Positions 30,895 through 40,042 are shown, counted from the first letter of the stretch. The stretch: DNA of 46,487 nucleotides from Pseudomonadota bacterium (GCA_023389155.1 JAEWEV010000030.1:1-46487), one strand, 5' to 3'. Numbers and translations are program-made. Notes: generated from the sequence alone by a model not told the origin.

Positions 30895-31923
30895 ATGTCT
30901 CATACCATCGCCGCGCTTTATAAATTTGTTGATCTGCCCGATTTTGAATCGCTCAAGGAACCCCTGCAGGCATTCTGTGAGCAGAATAACGTCAAGGGTA
31001 CGCTGCTGCTCGCGCAAGAAGGCATTAACGGGACCATTGCCGGACCCAAGGAAGGGATCGACGCCGTTCTGGCCTATCTGCGCAAGGATCCGCGTCTGGC
31101 CGATCTGGAGCACAAGGAATCCTGGTCAGACGAACGGGATCCATTTCATCGCATGCGCGTTCGCCTGAAGAAAGAAATCGTGACAATGGGTCAGCCCAAC
31201 GTCAATACCAGAAACGCGGGTACCTATGTCCCTCCCGAGCAATGGAATGCTCTCATTTCTGATCCAGACGTTGTGCTGGTTGATACGCGCAATGATTATG
31301 AAGTGGATATTGGCACCTTCAAGGGCGCCATCAATCCCAATACTGTGACTTTCCGCGAGTTTCCTGAATGGGTTCAAAGCCAGTCTGCTGAAGGCGGTGT
31401 GCTGGATAAATCCAGGACACGCAAGGTTGCCATGTTCTGCACCGGTGGCATTCGATGTGAAAAATCCACGGCCTATATGAAATCTCAGGGCTTTGACGAG
31501 GTATATCATTTGCAGGGCGGCATCCTCAAGTATCTCGAAACGATTCCACCGGAACAGAGTTTGTGGGAAGGCGAGTGCTTCGTATTTGATGAACGCGTCT
31601 CTGTCGGCCATGGACTGAAACCCGGCCCTTATATTCAGTGCCGGGCGTGTCGTCATCCGCTCAGCGACGAGGATCGCGCGTCACCCAAGTACATCCGCGG
31701 AGAAAGCTGTCCCCATTGCTGGGATGCCAAAACCGAAGAACAGCGCGAGCGTTTTCGTGAGCGCCAGCGCCAGGTCGATCTGGCCGCCGCCCGGCAAGAA
31801 GGGCACATTGGCGCAGATATGCAAGAGCAGATTCGCCGGCGCCGTGCCCTGAAAGAGGCACGAAAAGAGCATGCCCGTAAGCTTGCCATGCAGAAAAAGC
31901 AAGAAAACAGTGCAGCCAAATAG
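30895..31923 (+). CDS. trhO: tRNA uridine-5-oxyacetic acid hydroxylase TrhO (YceA, rhodanese domain)
   Basis: TrhO makes 5-hydroxyuridine at position 34 of certain tRNAs in an oxygen-dependent reaction. The 342-residue product has the N-terminal acylphosphatase-like UPF0176 domain (YKFVDLPDFESLKEPLQAFCEQNNVKGTLLLAQEGINGTIAG), the rhodanese domain (about 120-220) with active-site loop CTGGIRCEKST (C182 and C188), and a C-terminal Cys-rich part (CRACRHPLSDEDRASPKYIRGESCPHCW) and basic coiled tail. Length agrees with E. coli YceA (350). The start ATG at 30895 gives MSHTIAALYKFVDL. Not obviously in an operon. Confidence 0.93.
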   Translation: MSHTIAALYKFVDLPDFESLKEPLQAFCEQNNVKGTLLLAQEGINGTIAGPKEGIDAVLAYLRKDPRLADLEHKESWSDERDPFHRMRVRLKKEIVTMGQPNVNTRNAGTYVPPEQWNALISDPDVVLVDTRNDYEVDIGTFKGAINPNTVTFREFPEWVQSQSAEGGVLDKSRTRKVAMFCTGGIRCEKSTAYMKSQGFDEVYHLQGGILKYLETIPPEQSLWEGECFVFDERVSVGHGLKPGPYIQCRACRHPLSDEDRASPKYIRGESCPHCWDAKTEEQRERFRERQRQVDLAAARQEGHIGADMQEQIRRRRALKEARKEHARKLAMQKKQENSAAK

Positions 31924-31988
31924 CGGATTTTGCTAAAAACTAGTGCATTCCCTAAGTGTCATATATACGAATTAGGCGCATAATTGTT

Positions 31989-32140
31989 TCATGCAGGTGA
32001 GGAGACAAAACGCTCTGCATGAGCAGGATTTACCACTTAATACACATACCCAATTGGGTTAAGTGGCATCGCGATTGCTGTACCCATAAAAAATATAATC
32101 TGAAAGGCGGAAAATCAATATAAATTGATTCCGCCTTTCT
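31989..32140 (+). ncRNA. Candidate structured RNA ending in an intrinsic terminator
   Basis: In the 572-bp gap after trhO there are three inverted repeats in succession: TCATGCAG (31989-31996) with CTGCATGA (32015-32022); CCACTTAA (32033-32040) with TTAAGTGG (32059-32066), enclosing palindrome ACCCAATTGGGT (32048-32059); and a long terminator stem AAAGGCGGA...ATCAAT with ATTGATTCCGCCTTT (32103-32138) followed by a T-rich tract. No protein frame is convincing. This is the shape of a small regulatory RNA; it could equally be the 3' end of the trhO transcript. No clear promoter was found. Confidence 0.4.
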
Positions 32141-32495
32141 GCTTTTCTGGCGCTAGTACTTGTTTTGTCTCAGATTATTCTTCTTCAGATGCTTTTCAGG
32201 GTGCTGAATGTCTGTCTTCAAGTCTGTACGTCAGAGCGTCCCGCCCCGTCTCACCGCAAACTCCATGCACGGCCTCGGTATTTCCGCGGCTCTATCTGGT
32301 TTTCACTTCCCTGGCGTCCGTTTTCCGGATGCATCTGGCTTGGCATTGATTCTCTTTCTCTCTGTCGTCGTGGCGGTTGACAGCTACGCGATTGGATAGC
32401 CCCCGGTCGGCGCAGATTTCAGGCTTACCCAGGGCAGGCTGTTCAGGTTATTCAGGTTATTCAGGACGTGCAGGAAATACCGGGCATCACGGTAT
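32141..32495. other. Intergenic stretch without recognised gene
   Basis: About 355 bp between the terminator hairpin and the Smr gene end. Short open frames exist (one encodes 63 residues ending in a hydrophobic LALILFLSVVVAVDSYAIG at 32208-32399), but none has a good ribosome binding site or recognisable family. Near the right end there is a short tandem repeat (see next entry). Confidence 0.4.
32441..32464. repeat. Short tandem repeat, 9-bp unit
   Basis: TTCAGGTTA is repeated twice followed by a partial copy TTCAGG. It lies in the non-coding stretch downstream of the Smr gene. Confidence 0.6.
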
Positions 32496-33236
32496 TCAGT
32501 AGCGTTCTGGCGCCTTGAGCAGGACAATCTGTGCGCCAGCTCCACCCATATTCTCGGGGGCAGGGGCGAAGGCCAGCACCGCGTCGATATTTTTCAGCCA
32601 GGCCTGGACCTGATCCCGGAGCACGGCCGTGCCCTGTTCGGAACCGTAACCTTTCCCGTGCACGATACAGACGCAACGGACACGATGTTCCAGGCAGGAA
32701 TGCAGAAAGCGGTCAAAGCGATCGGCAGCCTGCGAAGAGTTGGCGCCATGCAGATCCAGCGTTGCGGCGACGGGCCATTGCCCCGAGAGCAGTTTTTTGA
32801 TCAGGTCTGCACTGTCGGCGCGCTGGACATAGGCGCCTTCAGGCAGCGCTGAGCGGCGGCCGACATTGTCTGCCGATGTTGCCGCATTTTTTTTCGGACG
32901 CGGCTGCGCGTTGGCGGCAGGTTTCAGCGGCGCCGGTGCTTCGGCGCCTTCAGCCTGTCTGCGCTTTGCTTGAAAATACTCATTATTGGAGCGATCAATG
33001 GCGTGGCGTTCGTAGCGATTGGCACGGGGTAGCGGCGTAACCGATCTGACCGTCTGCCGAAATAGCGCCAGGTCTTCGGGTGTGAAGGCAGGTGTGCCCG
33101 TTGCGCCGGTTCTGGTGGGAAGTTTTTTGGCGGACGCGGCGGCCTTTTCTGCTTTTACCCGCCGCGTCTCTTCCCGGACTTTGGTTTTCTGCAGTTGACG
33201 CAAGTCTTCGAGCTTGCCTTTGATGGGAGTGACCAT
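32496..33236 (-). CDS. Smr domain protein
   Basis: A 246-residue protein with a highly charged, Ala/Lys-rich N-terminal half (about 1-150, probably disordered) and a C-terminal Smr (small MutS-related) domain at about 150-240. The domain shows TLDLHGANSSQAADRF and IVHGKGYGSEQG, the DLHG and HGxG motifs of Smr nucleases. E. coli SmrA/SmrB are endonucleases, with SmrB cleaving mRNA at collided ribosomes; a similar role is possible but not shown. Downstream of trxB on the same strand with a 43-bp gap, so probably co-transcribed. Confidence 0.85.
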   Translation of the reverse strand: MVTPIKGKLEDLRQLQKTKVREETRRVKAEKAAASAKKLPTRTGATGTPAFTPEDLALFRQTVRSVTPLPRANRYERHAIDRSNNEYFQAKRRQAEGAEAPAPLKPAANAQPRPKKNAATSADNVGRRSALPEGAYVQRADSADLIKKLLSGQWPVAATLDLHGANSSQAADRFDRFLHSCLEHRVRCVCIVHGKGYGSEQGTAVLRDQVQAWLKNIDAVLAFAPAPENMGGAGAQIVLLKAPERY

Positions 33237-33279
33237 AGCTATTGTGGCCGTTCCCCTGAAGGGTCAGGCCATTCCTGTA

Positions 33280-34239
33280 TCAGTCGGACTGGCTTTCAAG
33301 CCAGCGCTGTGCATCCAGTGCGGCCATGCAGCCGGTGCCGGCGCTGGTGATCGCCTGGCGGTACACGTGATCCTGCACGTCGCCCGCTGCGAACACGCCG
33401 GGAACGGATGTCATGGTGGCAAGACCTGAGTGGCCCCCTTTTGTCACGATATATCCGTTTTCCAGTTCCAGCTGTCCTTCAAAAAGGGTGGTATTGGGAT
33501 GGTGGCCGATGGCGATAAACACACCGGTGACGGCGACATCTTCCAGATGGCCATCTACATGACGTAGCCGCGCGCCTGTTACACCGCTCTGATCGCCAAG
33601 AACTTCGTCCAGGGTATTGAACAGTTTGAGCGACATATTGCCATTGTTGACTTTATCCATCAGTTTGTCGACCATGATGGGTTCGGCACGGAACGTATCA
33701 CGGCGATGCACCAGGGTGACATGACGGCAGATATTGGACAGATAGAGCGCCTCTTCAACGGCGGTATTGCCGCCGCCAACCACAAGCACGTCCTGATTAC
33801 GGTAGAAAAAACCATCGCAGGTTGCGCAGGCAGATACCCCTTTGCCCATGAATGCGCTCTCGGAGGGCAGGCCCAGATATTTGGCAGAGGAGCCGGTGGC
33901 AAGAATAAGTGCGTCGCAGGTGAAGGTCGTGCCCGATTCGGAGACAAGCCTGAAAGGGCGGGCAGAAAGGTCTGCTTCCTTGATGTGTTCCTGTACGATA
34001 TCGGTATTGAAGCGCGTGGCGTGTTCCAGAAAACGCTGCATCAGGTCGGGACCCTGTACGCCCTGGGCGTCGGCGGGCCAGTTATCCACGTCTGTTGTGG
34101 TCATGAGCTGTCCACCTTGTTCCATACCGGTAACCAGGACAGGGTTCAGATTTGCGCGGGCAGCATAGACCGCGGCTGTATAGCCTGCGGGGCCTGCGCC
34201 AAGAATAAGCACCTTTGCGTGTTTGGTGTTGTCAGCCAT
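33280..34239 (-). CDS. trxB: Thioredoxin reductase
   Basis: NADPH-dependent flavoenzyme that reduces thioredoxin. The 319-residue product has the FAD fold VLILGAGPAGYTAAVYAARANL, the redox-active disulfide CATC (C138, C141) in GVSACATCDGFF, the NADPH fold VLVVGGGNTAVEEALYLSNICRHVTLVHRRDTFRA and C-terminal GVFAAGDVQDHVYRQAITSAGTG. Start at ATG 34239 (MADNTKHAKVLILGAG), with GGACGAG upstream; a short open extension further upstream is not family-like. A -10 TATAAT reads on the minus strand at 34274-34269. Confidence 0.97.
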   Translation of the reverse strand: MADNTKHAKVLILGAGPAGYTAAVYAARANLNPVLVTGMEQGGQLMTTTDVDNWPADAQGVQGPDLMQRFLEHATRFNTDIVQEHIKEADLSARPFRLVSESGTTFTCDALILATGSSAKYLGLPSESAFMGKGVSACATCDGFFYRNQDVLVVGGGNTAVEEALYLSNICRHVTLVHRRDTFRAEPIMVDKLMDKVNNGNMSLKLFNTLDEVLGDQSGVTGARLRHVDGHLEDVAVTGVFIAIGHHPNTTLFEGQLELENGYIVTKGGHSGLATMTSVPGVFAAGDVQDHVYRQAITSAGTGCMAALDAQRWLESQSD

Positions 34240-34569
34240 TGTATCTCGTCCTAAAAAGCCAATCGGCAATTATAATGGATCGCTGCCGGGTAACATTCAA
34301 AACCCCGTGCATGCCACGGTTTTGCGCAAGCGCTCGTGTCATCCGGCAGGGCGGCACGGTCGCCTGAATACTTCGCAAGGGGAATTTGCCATTGGCAGAA
34401 CGCCCTGGACACGTTCAGCTGCTCCCCACCGTCTCAATACAGATGGGGGTGTATCCTGTGAAAACAACAGCTTAGACCTGATTGACGGCCAATCAGCAAT
34501 GAACGGAAAGAATATAAATAACATTTAATATCAATAAGCTATAATGCTTTATTGACCGAATTTATCGTT
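34240..34569. promoter_or_regulatory. Divergent trxB/ftsK promoter region
   Basis: A 330-bp gap without a convincing gene. It holds a minus-strand TATAAT at 34274-34269 for trxB and a plus-strand TATAAT at 34540-34545, 25 bp before the ftsK ATG. No clear -35 for either. The part near ftsK is AT-rich (34505-34550). Confidence 0.5.
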
Positions 34570-36957
34570 ATGGCACGCACTTCAAATACCGTATCTACTC
34601 GCTCCGCCCGCAACACACGTAATGCGGGGTCACGATCTTCCGCCAGGAATGCGCGCAACGCACAGAACGCCGAACCCAGCCGGCTGGCTTCCATGTTCAC
34701 CGAAGCCAAATGGGTTTTGTATGCTGCGCTGGCAGCTGCCCTGTCGGTTATGCTGTTCACCTGGCATCCGAACGATCCCGGCTGGGTAAGCACCTCGTCA
34801 TCCACGATGGTGCATAACCGGCTGGGTGCCGTAGGCGCCTATGTCTCCGATATACTCCTTTACCTCTTCGGATTGTCGGCCTGGTGGTTCGTGGCCTTGT
34901 GCCTAAAACGCATGTGGGTGGGTTACAAACTGCTCATGAACCGCATCGTTTCCAATGGCGAAGCCGCCTTGCCTCGGGTGCACTGGGAGCAGGGCGTTGG
35001 TTTTGCGCTGCTTTTTGTCGGTTCCATGGGGTTCGAAGCCAGCCAGCTGGCGCATATCGGAGCCCAGTTGCCCGGCGGAGCCGGTGGTGTATTGGGTCAA
35101 TACATCAGTAGCGTGTTCTCGACTGCCGTTGGCGTACCGGGCGCCGTCCTCATTCTGTTTTTCATGGTGGTACTTGGCCTGGGTCTTTTTCTGGACTTCT
35201 CATGGCTGGCGCTGGCAGAGAAGATTGGCTCGGGCATTCAGCACGTCGTGACTGCCGTAATCAACCTGAAAACCGCAAGACAGGATCGCAAGGTTGGCGA
35301 AATTGCACAGGTCGCCCGCGAAGAACAGGTTGTGGTTCAGAAAGAGCAACTGGTCCATGAGACGCCGGTTCGCATTGAACCACAAATTACCGTCTTCCCT
35401 TCAAGTGAACGGGTTCAGAAGGAGAAGCAGCGGACGTTGTTCGAGCCACCCAAGAACGCCAGCGGCGAACTGCCCGCACTTGAACTGCTGGATCCGGCGG
35501 GCGAGAATCTGGAGTCTGTTTCTCCTGAAACCATCGAATATACCTCCCGCCTGATCGAGAAAAAACTGCGCGACTTCGGCGTGCAGGTCGCGGTGGTCGC
35601 CGCCCAGGCTGGACCGGTCATTACGCGCTACGAAATCGAACCGGCAACAGGTGTCAAAGGTAGCCAGATCGTTAACCTGTCCAAAGATCTGGCGCGAGCC
35701 CTTAGTCTGGTCAGTATCCGGGTGGTGGAAACGATTGTCGGCAAGAACCTGATGGGACTGGAACTGCCTAATCCGCGTCGGCAAATGGTTCGGCTTTCCG
35801 AGATTATTGGATCGAAAACCTACCATGACAATGCCTCATCCCTGACCATGGCGCTGGGCAAGGATATTGCGGGTAACCCCGTGGTTGCCGATCTGGCCAA
35901 AATGCCTCACTTGCTGGTCGCCGGGACCACCGGCTCAGGTAAATCAGTCGGTATCAATGCCATGATCATCTCGCTGCTGTACAAGGCAGATGCCACCCAG
36001 GTACGGCTGATCCTGATTGACCCGAAAATGCTCGAAATGAGTATTTATGAAGGTATTCCACATCTGCTGGCGCCCGTGGTCACCGATATGCGACAGGCTG
36101 CCAACGCGCTGAACTGGTGTGTCGGTGAAATGGAAAAGCGCTACAAGCTCATGAGCAAAATGGGCGTACGCAATATCAGCGGTTTCAACAGTAAAATTCG
36201 TGAGGCGGCCAAAAAGGGAGAAACCATTCCCAATCCGTTTTCGCTGACACCGGAAGAACCAGAACCGCTCAAAACCCTGCCCATGATTGTGGTGGTCATC
36301 GACGAGCTGGCTGATCTGATGATGGTGGTCGGCAAGAAAATCGAAGAACTCATCGCCCGCCTGGCGCAAAAGGCCCGTGCCGCCGGTATCCATCTGATCC
36401 TGGCCACCCAGCGTCCCAGTGTGGATGTTATTACCGGCCTCATCAAGGCCAATATTCCCACCCGGATTGCATTCCAGGTTTCGTCCAAGATTGACTCGCG
36501 TACGATTCTGGATCAGATGGGTGCCGAAACCCTCCTGGGCCAGGGCGATATGCTGTATCTGCCGCCTGGCACGGGACTGCCTAACCGCGTGCACGGCGCC
36601 TTTGTCGATGATGATGAAGTGCATCGTGTCGTCGATTATCTGAAAGAGCAGGGTGAGCCAGACTATATTGATGGCCTTCTTGAAGGCGGTGTCGCCGGCG
36701 AAACGGGTGATGGCGTGGGTAGTGTCACAGGCTTTACCGACAACGAATCCGATCCGCTGTACGATCAGGCGGTTGCAGTGGTTCTGAAAAATCGTCGCGC
36801 GTCCATTTCTTCGGTACAGCGGCATCTGCGCATTGGCTATAACCGTGCAGCACGGCTGCTGGAACAGATGGAACAATCCGGCATTGTCTCGACCATGCAA
36901 TCGAATGGTAATCGGGAAATTCTGGTGCCTGCCGGTCAGGAAGAAGCCGACAGCTGA
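34570..36957 (+). CDS. ftsK: DNA translocase FtsK
   Basis: Septum-located motor that pumps chromosomal DNA and activates XerCD at dif. The 795-residue product has a low-complexity Arg/Asn/Ser/Ala-rich N-terminus (about 1-40), four transmembrane segments (about 45-215), a linker shorter than in E. coli FtsK (1329 residues), the alpha/beta motor with Walker A GTTGSGKS (452-459) and Walker B IVVVIDELADLMMVV, and the C-terminal gamma winged helix (SSVQRHLRIGYNRAARLLEQMEQSGIVS) that reads KOPS DNA. Start at ATG 34570. It heads the conserved ftsK-lolA-rarA-serS order. Confidence 0.96.
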   Translation: MARTSNTVSTRSARNTRNAGSRSSARNARNAQNAEPSRLASMFTEAKWVLYAALAAALSVMLFTWHPNDPGWVSTSSSTMVHNRLGAVGAYVSDILLYLFGLSAWWFVALCLKRMWVGYKLLMNRIVSNGEAALPRVHWEQGVGFALLFVGSMGFEASQLAHIGAQLPGGAGGVLGQYISSVFSTAVGVPGAVLILFFMVVLGLGLFLDFSWLALAEKIGSGIQHVVTAVINLKTARQDRKVGEIAQVAREEQVVVQKEQLVHETPVRIEPQITVFPSSERVQKEKQRTLFEPPKNASGELPALELLDPAGENLESVSPETIEYTSRLIEKKLRDFGVQVAVVAAQAGPVITRYEIEPATGVKGSQIVNLSKDLARALSLVSIRVVETIVGKNLMGLELPNPRRQMVRLSEIIGSKTYHDNASSLTMALGKDIAGNPVVADLAKMPHLLVAGTTGSGKSVGINAMIISLLYKADATQVRLILIDPKMLEMSIYEGIPHLLAPVVTDMRQAANALNWCVGEMEKRYKLMSKMGVRNISGFNSKIREAAKKGETIPNPFSLTPEEPEPLKTLPMIVVVIDELADLMMVVGKKIEELIARLAQKARAAGIHLILATQRPSVDVITGLIKANIPTRIAFQVSSKIDSRTILDQMGAETLLGQGDMLYLPPGTGLPNRVHGAFVDDDEVHRVVDYLKEQGEPDYIDGLLEGGVAGETGDGVGSVTGFTDNESDPLYDQAVAVVLKNRRASISSVQRHLRIGYNRAARLLEQMEQSGIVSTMQSNGNREILVPAGQEEADS

Positions 36958-37194
36958 TCTGCCGCGCAGTTCTGGACAAGGTCCGGTAACGCGCCGTAAT
37001 ATTCGCGCTACGCTCGCGGTATCCCCCAGGGGTGCCGTTTTATTTGCCTCCAAGCAAAGATTTCAGCAGCGCAATTGTATTTACGATTTCGTTACATCCT
37101 GTTTTGCCTGATTAATGGTAAAACAGGGCCATGTTTCCTGCAGAGGTTTTGGCGCATGCCACCTGCAGGAATGAACAACAACAGGAGTCCATTC

Positions 37195-37926
37195 ATGAAA
37201 AAATCTGTACTCGCGGTCGGCCTTGCTGCGGTGTTGGCGGTTCCCGCCATCAGCGTTGCCCAGGATATCAAGGTGAATTCCGACATGATGAATCCGGACG
37301 CCAGTCTTTCCACGTCGCTGGAAGGCGTAACATTTGAAAAAATTCCGAACGTGCAGAACACGACGCAAACCGATGCGCGCCAGCAGCTGAAGGATTTTGT
37401 GGCGCAGGTCAAATCGGCCAGTGGTGAATTTGCGCAGAAAACCGCCGGTGGCAAAGGGAAAAACAGGGCGGCCCAGACCGGGACATTTTCATTCGAGCGT
37501 CCCGGCAAATTCAACTGGAGCGTGACCAAGCCCTACGCGCAGAGCGTTATCTCTGATGGCAAAACAGTTTATCAGTATGATCCGGACCTGCGCCAGGTAA
37601 CGGAAAGACCCGTCAGCAAAGCCGTCGGCGCTTCGCCCGCAGCGATTCTGTTCGGCTCGGGCACGCTGGATGATTCATTCAAACTGTCAGCGCTTCCTGA
37701 AAACCAGGGCATGGTATGGATGCGTGCGACACCAAAAGTTGCCGACGCCGGCTTGACCCACGTGGATATCGGTTTTGCCAATAACCTGCCGGCCGAGCTG
37801 ATCATTCTGGATTCTTTTGGCCAGACCACCTCCATCAAATTGCGTAACTTCAAGAGCAATGCGAAAATTCCCGCAAGCGCCTACCAGTTCAAGGCGCCTC
37901 CTGGAGTCGATACCGTTAAAATGTAG
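37195..37926 (+). CDS. lolA: Outer-membrane lipoprotein carrier protein LolA
   Basis: Periplasmic chaperone that carries lipoproteins from LolCDE to LolB. The 243-residue product has a signal peptide (about 1-22, MKKSVLAVGLAAVLAVPAIS, cleaved after VAQ or nearby), then the LolA fold: ARQQLKDFVAQVKSASGEFAQ, GTFSFERPGKFNWSVTKPYAQSVISDGKTVYQYDPDLRQVTERP, PAAILFGS and LNPAELIILDSFGQTTSIKLRNFKSN-like beta strands. About 35 extra residues between the signal peptide and the first LolA helix make it longer than E. coli LolA (203). AGGAG precedes the ATG at 37195. Followed by a terminator. Confidence 0.9.
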   Translation: MKKSVLAVGLAAVLAVPAISVAQDIKVNSDMMNPDASLSTSLEGVTFEKIPNVQNTTQTDARQQLKDFVAQVKSASGEFAQKTAGGKGKNRAAQTGTFSFERPGKFNWSVTKPYAQSVISDGKTVYQYDPDLRQVTERPVSKAVGASPAAILFGSGTLDDSFKLSALPENQGMVWMRATPKVADAGLTHVDIGFANNLPAELIILDSFGQTTSIKLRNFKSNAKIPASAYQFKAPPGVDTVKM

Positions 37927-37965
37927 GCAGCCGGAGTCTTGTGCTCCGTCCGCAATCCTGTCCGG

Positions 37966-37988
37966 GGGCCGTGGTGACGGCCCTTTTT
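37966..37988 (+). terminator. Rho-independent terminator of lolA
   Basis: GGGCCGT (37966-37972) pairs with ACGGCCC (37977-37983) around a 4-nt loop, followed by T5. Confidence 0.85.
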
Positions 37989-38030
37989 GCTGAACATAGC
38001 AGGTTGACAGGGTAGCTGCGGAACAAGAGA

Positions 38031-39404
38031 ATGATAAGTTATGGCGAAAGGCGACGGCAAAAAGTGACAAGTGATTTTTCCGACAGTGATCTGTTCAATG
38101 GCGCCGGTGCAGGCACGAATGCTCCGCTGGCAGAGCGTCTGCGTCCACGCAATATCGACGAGGTCATCGGGCAAACCCATCTGCTTGGTCCGGATAAGCC
38201 ACTACGCGTGGCATTTGAAGCCCGCCGTCCGCATTCCATGATTTTCTGGGGGCCGCCAGGCGTGGGAAAAACCACGCTGGCCCGTCTCATGGCCGACGGT
38301 TTTGATGCGCAGTTTATCGCGATCTCTGCAGTTCTTGGTGGCGTCAAGGATATACGCGATGCCGTTGTCAAAGCCCAGGTGGCGCAGGCCCAGGGACGCA
38401 AGACCATCCTTTTCGTCGACGAAGTGCATCGCTTCAACAAGGCGCAACAGGATGCATTTTTGCCTTACGTGGAAAGCGGTCTTTTCACTTTTATTGGTGC
38501 GACCACCGAGAATCCGTCTTTCGAAGTCAATTCGGCGCTGCTATCGCGAGCCCAGGTGTATGTTCTGACCTCACTCTCAGACGAAGAGCTGGGCCTGCTG
38601 CTGGTACGCGCCCGGGAAAGCGGCGCGATTGATCTCACGTTCGACGACAAGGCCATCGCTATGCTTACCGGTTATGCGGACGGCGATGCCCGGCGCTTCC
38701 TGAATCTGCTTGAACAGACCAGCACTGCGGCGGCAGCGGCGCAGGTAACGGAAATCACACCTGAATTCATGCAGAACGCACTAACGCTGAATCTGCGGCG
38801 GTTCGACAAGGGCGGCGACAGTTTCTACGACCAGATTTCTGCTTTGCATAAGTCAGTGCGCGGATCCCATCCCGATGCCGCGCTCTACTGGTTCACGCGC
38901 ATGCTCGATGGCGGCGCCGATCCCATGTATCTGGCGCGCCGGATCGTGCGTATGGCATGGGAAGACATCGGGCTGGCCGATCCGCGCGCCATGCAAATCG
39001 TTAATGAAGCAGCCACCACCTACGAAAGACTGGGCTCGCCGGAAGGCGAGCTTGCCCTGGCGCAGGCGGTGATCTATCTGTCAATCGCAGCCAAAAGCAA
39101 CGCGGGCTATATGGCTTTTAACCAGGCCCGCGCTTTTGTCAAACAGGACAAATCGCGCGAGGTGCCGGTTCATTTGCGTAACGCGCCGACCAAACTCATG
39201 AAGGAGCTGGGTTACGGGCACGAATATCGCTATGCCCACGACGAACCCGAGGCCTATGCTGCCGGAGAAACCTATCTGCCCGAAGGTATGCGTGAACCGG
39301 GCTGGTACCGTCCGGTACAGCAGGGGCTGGAAACCCGGATATCCGAAAAACTGAACTATCTGCGTTCCCTTGATCGCGAAGCGCGAAAAAACAGAAAAAA
39401 CTGA
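38031..39404 (+). CDS. rarA: Replication-associated recombination protein A (RarA/MgsA AAA ATPase)
   Basis: AAA+ ATPase of the clamp-loader group that acts at stalled replication forks. The 457-residue product has LAERLRPRNIDEVIGQTHLLGPDKPLR, Walker A GPPGVGKT (74-81), Walker B ILFVDEVHRFNKAQQDAFLP, sensor 1 FIGATTENPSFEVNSALLSRAQVY and a C-terminal tetramerisation domain (AALYWFTRMLDGGADPMYLARRIVRMAWEDIGLADP, then HLRNAPTKLMKELGYG). The ATG at 38031 is used; GTG at 38064 is an alternative start that would still keep the whole AAA core. It is the third gene of the conserved ftsK-lolA-rarA-serS order. Confidence 0.95.
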   Translation: MISYGERRRQKVTSDFSDSDLFNGAGAGTNAPLAERLRPRNIDEVIGQTHLLGPDKPLRVAFEARRPHSMIFWGPPGVGKTTLARLMADGFDAQFIAISAVLGGVKDIRDAVVKAQVAQAQGRKTILFVDEVHRFNKAQQDAFLPYVESGLFTFIGATTENPSFEVNSALLSRAQVYVLTSLSDEELGLLLVRARESGAIDLTFDDKAIAMLTGYADGDARRFLNLLEQTSTAAAAAQVTEITPEFMQNALTLNLRRFDKGGDSFYDQISALHKSVRGSHPDAALYWFTRMLDGGADPMYLARRIVRMAWEDIGLADPRAMQIVNEAATTYERLGSPEGELALAQAVIYLSIAAKSNAGYMAFNQARAFVKQDKSREVPVHLRNAPTKLMKELGYGHEYRYAHDEPEAYAAGETYLPEGMREPGWYRPVQQGLETRISEKLNYLRSLDREARKNRKN

Positions 39405-39629
39405 TCCGCTGCATTTGCCGTGCACGTTCAGCCGGAAAACAGTTACACATTATCCGACAAAAGAACGCCAGGAAACGTACCATTCGAGCCGGTAAGGTGT
39501 AAGTTAGAAAGAACCGGCACAGGCGGTCGGGCAGTTTCTGGCTGTCCTGTCTCGCAGTCTATCGGCCTATCGGGGATCGACAGTGCCGCGATGCGAGGGT
39601 GGGCCGTCATCAACAACAGGAGCGGGAAC

Positions 39630-39923
39630 ATGAAAAGAATGGCGATTTCGATGGCAGCGGCGGCAGCAACACTGGCGCTGGGCATGCAGTTAGTCGTGGC
39701 AGCAGAAATGCCGACAGTCACTGACAGTAAAATGGATCAGAAGCCCATCGGTCAGTCTTCAGGAACTGCAGCCCCCACGCCAGGCTGGGAAAAACTTCAG
39801 AAAAACAAGCACTTCAAATCAACTGAATCGAATGGTTCCGGGGGGATGCACGCGCATCCTCCAACCGATACGAAACCTGACAGCAAGGAGGTACCCGAGG
39901 GTCAACCTCACCCGGGTATGTAA
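39630..39923 (+). CDS. Small secreted protein of unknown function
   Basis: A 97-residue product with a clear signal peptide (MKRMAISMAAAAATLALGM, cleavage probably after VVAA) and a polar, flexible mature part rich in Pro, Gly, Lys and Ser (GQSSGTAAPTPGWEKLQKNKH, GGMHAHPPTDTKPDSKEVPE) containing HAHPP and ending QPHPGM. AGGAGCGGG lies just upstream of the ATG at 39630. No family was recognised. The His/Met residues could bind metal, but this is speculation. It sits between rarA and serS, where most relatives have no gene. Confidence 0.75.
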   Translation: MKRMAISMAAAAATLALGMQLVVAAEMPTVTDSKMDQKPIGQSSGTAAPTPGWEKLQKNKHFKSTESNGSGGMHAHPPTDTKPDSKEVPEGQPHPGM

Positions 39924-40042
39924 ACATCAGTCAGCCCGAGGATGCAATGCTGTCCCGGGCAATTTCCTGGCTTTTTTCCGGTCGGCGGACTTCGCGGCAC
40001 AGCGACAATGCTCCCAGTCCCCAACGGGCACGTATAGCTGTA

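Noticed and set aside
32208..32399. A 63-codon frame ending in a hydrophobic segment
   Set aside because: No Shine-Dalgarno, no family, and several overlapping frames of similar length in the same stretch; treated as chance.
35944..37053. A 369-codon open frame on the minus strand
   Set aside because: Antisense to the ftsK motor domain; no domain or ribosome binding site.
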